From contig CAMOOA010000017.1 in assembly GCA_946621045.1 (NCBI GenBank), forward strand, positions 1 through 15,322: a DNA stretch of 15,322 nucleotides. Reading direction: 5' to 3'. Source of the stretch: an uncultured Erysipelotrichaceae bacterium (GTDB lineage: Bacteria; Bacillota_I; Bacilli_A; Erysipelotrichales; Erysipelotrichaceae). Below the pieces are notes generated by a model that saw only the letters and a list, made by a program, of their open reading frames with translations, did not search any database and was not told the origin of the DNA. The position numbers and the translations under genes are program-made. Position 1 is the stretch's first letter. Every line of letters starts with the position of its first letter. Shown here piece after piece: positions 7,740-13,939 of the stretch.

Positions 7740-8738
7740 TCAGTAATTCTCTTTCCGGTAGTAGCGGCGGATATCCAGGGAATGCCCTGTGATCTCTTCG
7801 ATATTCTTACTGATGCGCTGCAGCACTGCGGCCATGACCACCGGACTCAGATACTTCCGGAATTCATCGCTGATTCCGGGAAGCTCATAATCTTTTGTGT
7901 CAAAGCAGGTGAGTTTCTTTGTATGACGCTGCGCGAATTCCTTTACCCGTTCATCCAGAACACGTGTTGGTCCTTCGGTAAGAAGCAGTGTCATGCATAC
8001 ATCGTCTTCCAGAAGCTCCAGTGTTCCGTGGAAGAATTCCGGGCTGGATACGCTCTTGGTGCGGATCCACTGGCTCTCCTCCAGAACACACATGCTGTAA
8101 GAATATGCGGTCGGCCAGAGGTCGCCTGATCCGACCCAGATATTGTACGGCTCCTTGTGGTAATCCAGCGCGTACTGACGGCACTTTTCATCTGCCTGCT
8201 TGCGGACCTGCGCAAGCGCATACGCAAGACCGTTCAGCTCATCCGCAAACTTCGGATAATCCGCAAAGTCTCCGTTACGGTACAGGATCCGGCCGATCAG
8301 ATAATAGAACACAAGTTCCTGCGGGCGTCCCTCGCCGTAGACGACACAGTCATCACTGATGGATTCCAGTACGGAATCCGCTTTTCCGCATACGCTGACG
8401 ATCCGGACACCCCGTTCTTTCAGCCAGTTTGCAGCTTTCACCGTTTCACCGGTATCGCCGGATTTGGAAGTCAGAAAGGCGACCGTTTTATCACTGATCC
8501 GGTTTGAACCGCCGAGCATCAGATCCGCAGCCAGGATGTTTTCGACCGGCAGCGCGGACATGTGACGGATATAGAACGGAAACGGATCCAGCATTGCCTG
8601 TGAACCGCCGCTGGATGTAAACAGCAGAAGATCAAATCCGCTGTCATAGATACGGTCGGCAATTGCTTCAATGTCTGCCCGCTGAGAGCTGATCAGTGCT
8701 CCGTTGGCAATAATCTGTGCTTCATCAAAATTAATCAT
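7740..8738 (-). CDS. frlB: SIS-domain fructosamine-6-phosphate deglycase, FrlB-like
   Basis: This 332-residue protein has two SIS domains, which bind sugar phosphates. Domain 1 has TSSGGSQAM (41-49) and TSKSGDTGETV (90-100); domain 2 has GSGDLWPTAYSYSMCVLEESQW (203-224 region). The segment EFFHGTLELLEDD (234-246) and the C-terminal RRYYRKENY match FrlB of Bacillus and E. coli as I recall them. Glu221 and His237 are 16 residues apart, the spacing of the catalytic Glu/His pair in the Salmonella deglycase FraB and in GlmS. FrlB cleaves 6-phosphofructosamines (Amadori compounds) to glucose-6-phosphate and a free amine or amino acid. It is followed directly by the FrlD-like kinase and preceded by PTS genes, which supports such a pathway. 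The amine part of the substrate is unknown. Confidence 0.83.
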   Translation of the reverse strand: MINFDEAQIIANGALISSQRADIEAIADRIYDSGFDLLLFTSSGGSQAMLDPFPFYIRHMSALPVENILAADLMLGGSNRISDKTVAFLTSKSGDTGETVKAANWLKERGVRIVSVCGKADSVLESISDDCVVYGEGRPQELVFYYLIGRILYRNGDFADYPKFADELNGLAYALAQVRKQADEKCRQYALDYHKEPYNIWVGSGDLWPTAYSYSMCVLEESQWIRTKSVSSPEFFHGTLELLEDDVCMTLLLTEGPTRVLDERVKEFAQRHTKKLTCFDTKDYELPGISDEFRKYLSPVVMAAVLQRISKNIEEITGHSLDIRRYYRKENY

Positions 8739-8776
8739 GTTTTTTCCGCCTTTCTGTCTTCATTTTGTTTCAAAGA

Positions 8777-8805
8777 AAGCCTGCCTGCACAGCGCAAGCA
8801 GGCTT
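8777..8805 (-). repeat. Intergenic hairpin between EIID and the deglycase
   Basis: On the minus strand AAGCCTGC and GCAGGCTT form a perfect 8-base-pair stem around a 13-base loop that can itself fold, followed by the short sequence TCTTTG. It lies in the 109-base gap after EIID. The weak U-run suggests a partial terminator or a processing or stability element that separates expression of the PTS membrane genes from the catabolic genes, not a full stop. Confidence 0.5.
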
Positions 8806-8847
8806 ACCCGGTTGTTCTTTATGTTCTGTAATAAGGATGTAATGCGA

Positions 8848-9639
8848 TTACATGATGCCGATCGCCGCCATGATGATCGAGAATACGATAACGGCGATGA
8901 TGAGCTTCATGGTGTTGACGTTCTTCTTCTTGAAGAGCCAGTACAGCACGAATACGAATACCAGCGGCAGCAGGCTCGGAAGAATGGAATCGAAGATACC
9001 CTGGATTGAAACGTTGCCGGCTACCACAAGGCTCTCCGGGAATGCAAAGGTTACATAGGACGGAATCAGACCGCCGACAACCATAACGCCGAGGATGCCT
9101 GCAGCTTTAGTGAGCGCTGCCGCATTGTCGCCGATGTACTTGACGGCTGTAAGGCCTGCGTTGTAACCCATGTGTACAAACCAGATACGGGTAACGATTG
9201 CGGTGATTGCCCAGAATGCAATGTAGATGATCGGTCCGAGAACACTTCCCTGACCTGCCAGCGAGCAGCAGATTGCCGCTACGATCGGCATTGCGGTATA
9301 CCACCAGATTGCATCACCGAGACCTGCCAGCGGACCGAAGAGACCGGTCTTGAGGCTGTGAATCAGTTCGCGGTCCTGACCGGATTCCTCCATCGAAACA
9401 ACGAGACCCTGCAGGATTGCGGCCATATGCGGCTCTGTGTTGATAAAGTCGAGGTTGTTCTGAAGCGCTTTTCCCATCTCTTCGTTGTTCTTTCCGAAGA
9501 TCTTGCGGAAGCAGTCGGACATACCCCAGGCGAATCCAACCGCCTGCATACGCTCAAAGCTGAAGCAGGACTGTTCAAACAGCGACATATACGCCATTTT
9601 ATTGAGATCTTTTTTTGTAATCTTGTTTTCAGATGCCAT
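8848..9639 (-). CDS. PTS mannose-family EIID component
   Basis: This 263-residue membrane subunit forms the substrate channel with EIIC. It has the EIID hallmarks: the start KKDLNKMAYMSLFEQSCFSFERMQ (10-32 region), FINTEPHMAAILQGLVVSMEE (65-85 region) and LFGPLAGLGDAIWW (100-113), then hydrophobic segments near 117-145, 180-205 and 225-262. The last segment, ending in KKKNVNTMKLIIAVIVFS, is the membrane anchor. GAGGAGG lies about 9 bases before the ATG. The gene starts 11 bases inside the end of the EIIC gene, so translation is coupled. The family is certain, but mannose-family EIID sequences do not reveal the sugar; neighbouring genes suggest a fructosamine. Confidence 0.94.
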   Translation of the reverse strand: MASENKITKKDLNKMAYMSLFEQSCFSFERMQAVGFAWGMSDCFRKIFGKNNEEMGKALQNNLDFINTEPHMAAILQGLVVSMEESGQDRELIHSLKTGLFGPLAGLGDAIWWYTAMPIVAAICCSLAGQGSVLGPIIYIAFWAITAIVTRIWFVHMGYNAGLTAVKYIGDNAAALTKAAGILGVMVVGGLIPSYVTFAFPESLVVAGNVSIQGIFDSILPSLLPLVFVFVLYWLFKKKNVNTMKLIIAVIVFSIIMAAIGIM

Positions 9640-10420
9640 CGGAATAATCCTCCTCTGCCGGCTCTGCCGTAACAGTTTCCTTGTTTTTCTTTACATCATT
9701 CGTGTAACCGATCCAGGCAATCGCACCGGCAAGAATCGCAACCGGGAGAATGTTCTGGCAGTTGGTAATGATCATGATGACAAATCCTGCGAGCAGGTAA
9801 GGAATGTTCTCACCCTTCAGCATGACAACCAGCAGGAGCGCAAGACCTACTGCAGGCATCAGACCGCCGGCTACTTCGAAGCCGTGAATCAGCCATGCAG
9901 GGAATGAATTGACAAACGCTGCGATGCCGCTCTGGAATGCATATACGGACAGGAATGCCGCAATTGCGAATGCGATCGCGTAGATGAACTGACCGGTGAA
10001 CATGATGCGTCCGATCTTCTTTTCATCACCTTCCTGAGCAGCCTTGTCAACTGCCGGCAGGAAACCTGCATACAGTGTGTTTGTCGCGATACCGATCCAC
10101 TGACCGATGAGCGCAAACGGAATCGCAAGACCCATGGCAGCGGTAACGTCCTGACCGGTCGTGTAGGCAAGAACGGTTGTCATAAGACCGGCGAACAGAG
10201 GATCGGGCGGAACGGTTCCGCCGACCGTGAGAAGTCCAAGATAAGAGAGCTCTGTAACTGCGCCTGCCTTCAGGCCGAGCTGTACATCGCCCAGCATGAT
10301 TCCGGTAAAGAACGCAACAACAAGCGGTCTGAACCACATGAACGCTTCCATGTGTTTGTCAAAGGCACAGATGAAGACCACGATCATGATCAATATGCCC
10401 TGCATAAGCGTAATTTGCAT
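9629..10420 (-). CDS. PTS mannose-family EIIC component
   Basis: This 263-residue polytopic membrane permease is the sorbose/mannose type EIIC. It opens with a hydrophobic helix (MQITLMQGILIMIVVFIC) and the conserved RPLVVAFFTGIMLGDVQLGLKAGAVTELSYLG stretch (about 31-62), then GGTVPPDP (67-74), which is typical of the family. Further hydrophobic segments follow, and the tail (KKNKETVTAEPAEEDYSDGI) is charged. It transports the sugar together with EIID while phosphate comes from EIIB. The spacing to the EIIB stop is about 40 bases, with a GAGGAAGG-type ribosome binding site roughly 10 bases before ATG. Its end overlaps the start of EIID by 11 bases. Confidence 0.94.
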   Translation of the reverse strand: MQITLMQGILIMIVVFICAFDKHMEAFMWFRPLVVAFFTGIMLGDVQLGLKAGAVTELSYLGLLTVGGTVPPDPLFAGLMTTVLAYTTGQDVTAAMGLAIPFALIGQWIGIATNTLYAGFLPAVDKAAQEGDEKKIGRIMFTGQFIYAIAFAIAAFLSVYAFQSGIAAFVNSFPAWLIHGFEVAGGLMPAVGLALLLVVMLKGENIPYLLAGFVIMIITNCQNILPVAILAGAIAWIGYTNDVKKNKETVTAEPAEEDYSDGI

Positions 10421-10459
10421 TTCTGGTTTTCCTTCCTCTTTTGTAAAAGATGTTTCTAA

Positions 10460-10936
10460 TTAAATTTCGAAGTCATACTTCCGGTCACCCGGAGCAATCT
10501 GGATGTAAACGTCTGTGCCCATGCTGCGGATGAAGCGCAGATCTTCAAGATCTTTGTCATCTACATAGACATGGGTTTCGTTGGATACTCTCTTTCCCGG
10601 TCCGACGTGCATGTTTCCGATGCAGAGTTTGTCGATCGGCACGCCCCCCTCGAGGAGAGTTCTGGCACTCTGCGGGTTGCGCACGACCAGGAAGATGTGC
10701 TGGGCGGGTGAAGCTTTGTGAATCACGTTGATGGTTTTCTCAAGCGTGAAGAAGCGGATTCCGCATCCGGCATTCTGTGCGGTTGCCCGCATCAGAGACT
10801 GCTGTACTTCATCCTTCGCCACCAGATCATCCGCAACTACGATGAGGTTGCAGCCGGCAAGAGAACTTGTCCATGCAACGCCGACCTGGCCATGCACGAG
10901 TCTGTTGTCGATTCTTGTCAGCAGAATATCCGGCAT
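10460..10936 (-). CDS. PTS mannose/sorbose-family EIIB component
   Basis: This 158-residue cytoplasmic phosphocarrier belongs to the sorbose-type EIIB family. The phosphorylated histidine is His15 in the signature LTRIDNRLVHGQVGVAW (6-22). It is followed by NLIVVADDLVAKDEVQQSLM (30-49 region) and the NMHVGPGKR and VSNETHVYVDDKD segments typical of the fold. Phosphate moves from EIIA His9 to this His15 and then to the incoming sugar. It is the first gene of the left arm, with AAGGAGA about 5-6 bases before ATG. The 5' untranslated region of roughly 97 bases carries an 18-base palindrome. As the first gene it is the one most directly exposed to control by the operator at 11030-11041. Confidence 0.95.
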   Translation of the reverse strand: MPDILLTRIDNRLVHGQVGVAWTSSLAGCNLIVVADDLVAKDEVQQSLMRATAQNAGCGIRFFTLEKTINVIHKASPAQHIFLVVRNPQSARTLLEGGVPIDKLCIGNMHVGPGKRVSNETHVYVDDKDLEDLRFIRSMGTDVYIQIAPGDRKYDFEI

Positions 10937-10951
10937 ATATCTCTCCTTTCC

Positions 10952-10969
10952 TGAAACTGTACAGTTTCA
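10952..10969. promoter_or_regulatory. Perfect 18-base palindrome in the EIIB leader
   Basis: TGAAACTGTACAGTTTCA reads identically on both strands and lies 16 bases before the EIIB start, touching the ribosome binding region. As DNA it could be an operator for a second regulator. As RNA it folds into a 7-base-pair hairpin with loop GUAC. Its outer arms TGAAA/TTTCA resemble a catabolite repression (cre) site, but the spacing is 4 bases too long and the central CG is absent. Confidence 0.6.
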
Positions 10970-11029
10970 TCTGACACCATCCGTTGCCAGAAGAGCGGCC
11001 GTCTCCATCTGACGCAGGATTTTGTTATG

Positions 11030-11041
11030 TTGTAATTACAA
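11030..11041. promoter_or_regulatory. Candidate GntR operator O1
   Basis: TTGTAATTACAA is a perfect 12-base palindrome whose first two bases on the minus strand are the last two bases of the -10 box of the PTS promoter. A repressor bound here would cover the start of transcription. The motif resembles the TTGTATATACAA-type sites of UTRA-domain GntR repressors such as TreR. Confidence 0.65.
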
Positions 11042-11068
11042 TATAATCACCTGTAATTTTGTTGTCAA
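11040..11068 (-). promoter_or_regulatory. PTS/deglycase operon promoter (left arm)
   Basis: On the minus strand a consensus TTGACA (11068-11063) is followed after exactly 17 bases by TATATT (11045-11040). Transcription would begin near 11033, inside operator O1. The leader to EIIB contains a short unlikely reading frame of 13 codons (10967-11008) without a ribosome binding site, and the direct repeat CATCTGAC (plus strand 10968-10975 and 11006-11013). Confidence 0.78.
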
Positions 11069-11202
11069 TAAGCATTTTCACAAATTGTGCGCTGCTTCAG
11101 AGCCTGCTTATAACTATTAAAAAGCCTTATTAAATAGCCATTTTTCTTCATTTTCGAATGATCCGTTCAGGATCTGCACACAAAAACGAAATTTTTTGTT
11201 AT
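11069..11202. other. AT-rich spacer between divergent promoters
   Basis: No gene is seen here. The stretch is strongly AT-rich compared with its flanks and holds a small inverted repeat GATCC-GTTCA-GGATC (11160-11174) and TCATT-TTCG-AATGA just before it. It may hold UP elements or permit DNA looping between O1 and O2/O3; no function can be assigned from sequence alone. Confidence 0.4.
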
Positions 11203-11214
11203 TTGTTATTACAA
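11203..11214. promoter_or_regulatory. Candidate GntR operator O2
   Basis: TTGTTATTACAA differs from O1 at one of 12 positions. It covers the -35 region of the right-arm promoter, so binding would exclude RNA polymerase. An overlapping TTACAATATTACAA (11209-11222) adds further half-sites. Confidence 0.5.
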
Positions 11215-11236
11215 TATTACAAACATGTGCTATATT
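11208..11236 (+). promoter_or_regulatory. Right-arm promoter for the SIS/EutH-like genes
   Basis: ATTACA (11208-11213) lies 17 bases before TATATT (11231-11236), and TG at 11228-11229 gives an extended -10. Transcription would begin near 11243, about 64 bases before the SIS start codon. The -35 is weak, consistent with a regulated promoter. Confidence 0.62.
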
Positions 11237-11246
11237 GTAATTGCTA
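11235..11246. promoter_or_regulatory. Candidate GntR operator O3
   Basis: TTGTAATTGCTA matches the O1 palindrome at 10 of 12 positions, with an intact left half-site. Its first two bases are the last two of the plus-strand -10 box, the same fused arrangement as O1 in the opposite promoter. Confidence 0.5.
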
Positions 11247-11306
11247 CAGGGAGTTTTATGACATCTCCTCTGTACCCGAGTCATTAAGATTGGAGGATTT
11301 AACAGG

Positions 11307-12431
11307 ATGACAGAACACAGGAAAACCATGCAGGACTACATCGCATCATGCCCGGAATACATCCGCGCCAATGTTGAACAGAGCGCAGAACTCACAAAGC
11401 CGGTCGTAGAAGAATTCATGAGCGGCAGCTTCCGGACGATCTGGATCATTGCCTGCGGTTCATCGATGAACGGATCCACATGTGCGCGCGCATTTGTCCG
11501 CCGGTATCTCGGCGTCGAAGTGAAGATCGTCGCGCCGTTCACATTTGTTACTTCTGAAAACGACATTCGTGAAGACGACATGGTCGTAATTGTTTCCCAG
11601 AGCGGATACAGCCTGAATGCACTTGAAGCAGCTGACGTTGTTAAAAGCAAAGGACGCCGCTGCATCGCGCTCACCGGCGACCTCAACAGTGATCTCGCGA
11701 AAAAATGCGACGTTGCCGCAAATTACGGTGTCGGACGAGAAACCGTCGGTTATGTCACCCGCGGTGTCACAACACTCGCACTGTTCTTCATGCTGTTTGC
11801 GGTTGAAGCAGGACTGGCATCCGGAAAACTGACCAAAGAGGAAGCGGATACCCTGAAAGAACAGCTCCGCAGCTGCGCGGATATCAATGAAGCAGCACAG
11901 AAAAACTGGAGTTCCTTCTATGAGAAGAACTTTCAGGCACTGTCCGGACTGACAAATGCATATGTATGCGGCGTCGGCGCCAACATCGGCACAGCGATGG
12001 AAGGTGCGCTCAAATTCGGCGAAACCGTCAGTATCCCTACAGGCGCCTATGAAGTTGAAGAATATATCCACGGTCCGAACATTCAGATGACGCCGCGCTA
12101 TACGGTATTCCTGATTGAGGCCGGCATCGGCACAGAGCGCATCCGCAAAATCTATGACGGCACAAAGATTGCAACACCGAATGCATTCCTTGTGACAACC
12201 GATCCGGATTACACCGGAGATAAGATCTTCAATATCCCATGCAGTGTTCCGGAGGAAATGACTCCGCTTTGCATTCTTCCGTTTTTCCAGCTCACAGCCT
12301 GGAAACTCACCGATGATCTTGACCGCTGGAACAAGCATCCGCTTCAGCGTCAGATGGAAAAATACGTTTCCTCAAAATCCGAGAATTATATCAACAGTCC
12401 CTTCAGCGAGGATACGCCCGGCCGCAGATAA
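11307..12431 (+). CDS. Second SIS-domain sugar-phosphate enzyme, GlmS-isomerase/deglycase-like
   Basis: This 374-residue protein has two SIS domains and no glutaminase domain. Domain 1 has ACGSSMNGS (49-57) and VSQSGYSLNALEAAD (96-110); domain 2 has CGVGANIGTAMEGALKFGET (221-240) and EVEEYIHGPNI (249-259). Glu239 and His255 are 16 residues apart and line up with the catalytic Glu/His pair of the GlmS isomerase domain and of fructosamine-6-phosphate deglycases. I infer a deglycase or ketose/aldose-type reaction on a sugar-amine phosphate. It may handle a different epimer or amine than the FrlB-like enzyme, as GfrE and GfrF do in the Salmonella fructoselysine/glucoselysine system. GGAGG lies 10 bases before the ATG. 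It is the first gene of the right arm. Confidence 0.82.
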   Translation: MTEHRKTMQDYIASCPEYIRANVEQSAELTKPVVEEFMSGSFRTIWIIACGSSMNGSTCARAFVRRYLGVEVKIVAPFTFVTSENDIREDDMVVIVSQSGYSLNALEAADVVKSKGRRCIALTGDLNSDLAKKCDVAANYGVGRETVGYVTRGVTTLALFFMLFAVEAGLASGKLTKEEADTLKEQLRSCADINEAAQKNWSSFYEKNFQALSGLTNAYVCGVGANIGTAMEGALKFGETVSIPTGAYEVEEYIHGPNIQMTPRYTVFLIEAGIGTERIRKIYDGTKIATPNAFLVTTDPDYTGDKIFNIPCSVPEEMTPLCILPFFQLTAWKLTDDLDRWNKHPLQRQMEKYVSSKSENYINSPFSEDTPGRR

Positions 12432-12451
12432 GCGGCGGTACGTTCTGATCA

Positions 12452-13549
12452 ATGCAGATCATGAGTATTGCGGCGGCGGTATTCTTCGGAATTGCGGCAG
12501 CCGATCTTCTGACCGGAGGGCATCTCGGACTTGGCGATGCACTGAAGGAAGGGCTCGGTGTCATCGTCGAATTATTACTGTTAATGACGGGCTTTATGGC
12601 GTTATCTCCGTGGATTGCCGTTCATATCGCCCCGCATGTCACACCATTACTGGAATCCGCCGGCTGCGACCCCTCACTGCTGGCAGGTATTCTCTTCAGC
12701 TGCGACGCCGGCGGAGCCTATCTGGCAAAACAGATTGCCGTCGATCCGACAGCCGGTCTGTACAACGGACTGATTGTCTCGTCCTTTTTCGGAACTGCGG
12801 TGACCGGCGCAGTACCCCTTTCCCTCTCCAACACCGCAGGCAGACAGCGAAAGGCAGCCGTAAAGGGGCTTTCCATCGCCTTTATTACCCTGCCTCTCAA
12901 CTGTCTGATTACCGGTTCCTTCTGCGGGATGCCCATGGACATGATGCTGCGGAACACATGGCCGATCATGATTCTGTCGCTGATCCTGCTCGCAGGTCTT
13001 CTGTTTCTGCCGCAGATCATGGTTCCTGTTTTCTCCGGCCTGGCCTTCGCGGTACGGACAGCCGCGTATCTCTCATTCGCCATTGCGGTTTTCCAGGATG
13101 CCGGAGGACCCGTCATTCTGGAAGGACTTACCCCGCTTGATGAGATTTATCCGGTGATCGTTCGGATCGGCGTTTTCCTCGGAGGAATCCTTCCGATCTT
13201 CGCTCTGATTCAGCGCATGCTGAAAAAGCCGCTGGAACGGCTTGCGGAGAAAGTGCAGCTCTCTCCGAAGAGCATCTCCTATCTGATTCTGTCTACTTCC
13301 AACGATATTCCCGTGCTGATGAATCTGAAGGAACTGGAGGACGACGGCATAACCGTAAATGTAGCCTATCTTATGGCCGCAGCGTATACGATCGGAGACT
13401 TCCTTGCATTCTCGATTCAGTTTGCGCCGAAGCTTGCATTCCCGATGATGTTCGGACGGCTTGTTTCCGGATTTCTGATGATTGTCATCTGTCTTCTGAA
13501 GCCTGTCCGTTCCCACGCAAAACAGCCTGCGCCGGTTTTCTCAAGATGA
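12452..13549 (+). CDS. eutH: EutH-family integral membrane transporter
   Basis: This 365-residue polytopic membrane protein has about ten hydrophobic segments. Segments matching EutH are GFMALSPWIAVHIAPHVTPLLE (47-68), LLAGILFSCDAGGAYLAKQIA (77-96; EutH has CDMGGFFLAK) and NDIPVLMNLKELEDDG followed by AAAYTIGDFLAF (284-320; EutH has NNIPMF and GDHLGF). It is shorter than the usual roughly 400 residues. EutH facilitates ethanolamine entry in the eut system, but no ammonia lyase, shell or other eut gene is here. It follows the SIS gene by 20 bases without a good ribosome binding site, so it is probably coupled; a second ATG three codons later is an alternative start. Its cargo here could be an amine, such as ethanolamine, or the glycated amine itself. 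The family call is good, the cargo inferred. Confidence 0.82.
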   Translation: MQIMSIAAAVFFGIAAADLLTGGHLGLGDALKEGLGVIVELLLLMTGFMALSPWIAVHIAPHVTPLLESAGCDPSLLAGILFSCDAGGAYLAKQIAVDPTAGLYNGLIVSSFFGTAVTGAVPLSLSNTAGRQRKAAVKGLSIAFITLPLNCLITGSFCGMPMDMMLRNTWPIMILSLILLAGLLFLPQIMVPVFSGLAFAVRTAAYLSFAIAVFQDAGGPVILEGLTPLDEIYPVIVRIGVFLGGILPIFALIQRMLKKPLERLAEKVQLSPKSISYLILSTSNDIPVLMNLKELEDDGITVNVAYLMAAAYTIGDFLAFSIQFAPKLAFPMMFGRLVSGFLMIVICLLKPVRSHAKQPAPVFSR

Positions 13550-13567
13550 CGGCGTATATCTCCCCTG

Positions 13568-13600
13568 ATCCCGTCCATGGACCGCATGGCGGGATTTTTT
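13568..13600 (+). terminator. Intrinsic terminator of the SIS-EutH operon
   Basis: ATCCCG/CGGGAT extended by CCATG/CATGG (one bulged T) forms a long GC-rich stem with loop GACCG, followed by six Ts on the plus strand. It lies 18 bases after the EutH-like stop. Confidence 0.88.
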
Positions 13601-13606
13601 GCATTC

Positions 13607-13637
13607 AAAAAGCGGACATCATTGAGTGATATCCGCT
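13607..13637 (-). terminator. Intrinsic terminator of the mfd-rqcP unit
   Basis: On the minus strand an 11-base-pair stem (AGCGGATATCA / TGATGTCCGCT, one U-G pair) with a five-base loop is followed by TTTTT. It lies 11 bases after the rqcP stop. With the plus-strand terminator at 13568-13600 it insulates the two convergent units. Confidence 0.86.
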
Positions 13638-13648
13638 ATGGCTGATTG

Positions 13649-13939
13649 TCAGATCAGCGGCTGTTCCGGGGATTCTTCCGGAACTTCCACATATTCCTCT
13701 TTCAGGATCTCATACATCTCGGAAGCTTCCTGCTTGCGCTTCACTTCTTCGACGGAATTGACGCGCACCGTGATCCTGCGGCTTCCGAACCGGACGCTGA
13801 CTTCATCGCCGACATGTACTTCCTTCGATGGCTTTACCATCTTTCCGTTGATTTCCACACGGTCGTTTTTTGCCAGCTCCTGCGAAATGGTACGCCGCTT
13901 CAGAATGCGGGATACTTTCAGCCATTTATCAATTCGCAT
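13649..13939 (-). CDS. rqcP: S4-domain ribosome quality control protein RqcP (YabO)
   Basis: This 96-residue RNA-binding protein is of the Hsp15/YabO type. The S4 fold is plain: MRIDKWLKVSRILKRRTISQELAKNDRVEINGKMVKPSKEVHVGDEVSVRFG (1-52), then a strand ITVRV and an acidic tail. In Bacillus, RqcP works with RqcH to add C-terminal alanine tails to nascent chains on stalled 50S subunits. The start codon lies 11 bases inside the end of mfd, with GGAGG about 9 bases before it, so it is coupled to mfd. Position after mfd is a common Firmicute arrangement. Its length and sequence are normal for the family. An acidic tail of about 20 residues with several glutamates and prolines is a lineage feature of no known role. 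Confidence 0.93.
   Translation of the reverse strand: MRIDKWLKVSRILKRRTISQELAKNDRVEINGKMVKPSKEVHVGDEVSVRFGSRRITVRVNSVEEVKRKQEASEMYEILKEEYVEVPEESPEQPLI

Noticed and set aside
10952..10969. Standard CcpA catabolite repression site
   Set aside because: The arms TGAAA/TTTCA fit, but the centre is 4 bases too long and lacks the conserved CG, so it was recorded only as a palindrome.
10967..11008. 13-codon leader peptide (METAALLATDGVR) before EIIB
   Set aside because: It has no ribosome binding site and no codon pattern suggesting attenuation; its stop overlapping the palindrome is probably coincidence.
11117..11329. Possible 70-residue minus-strand protein in the divergent promoter region
   Set aside because: It covers the right-arm promoter and operators and the start of the SIS gene, is AT-rich and has no ribosome binding site or domain.
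11460..12338. 292-codon open frame on the minus strand opposite the second SIS gene
   Set aside because: It is antisense to a gene with clear SIS motifs; the Cys- and Arg-rich translation matches no family.
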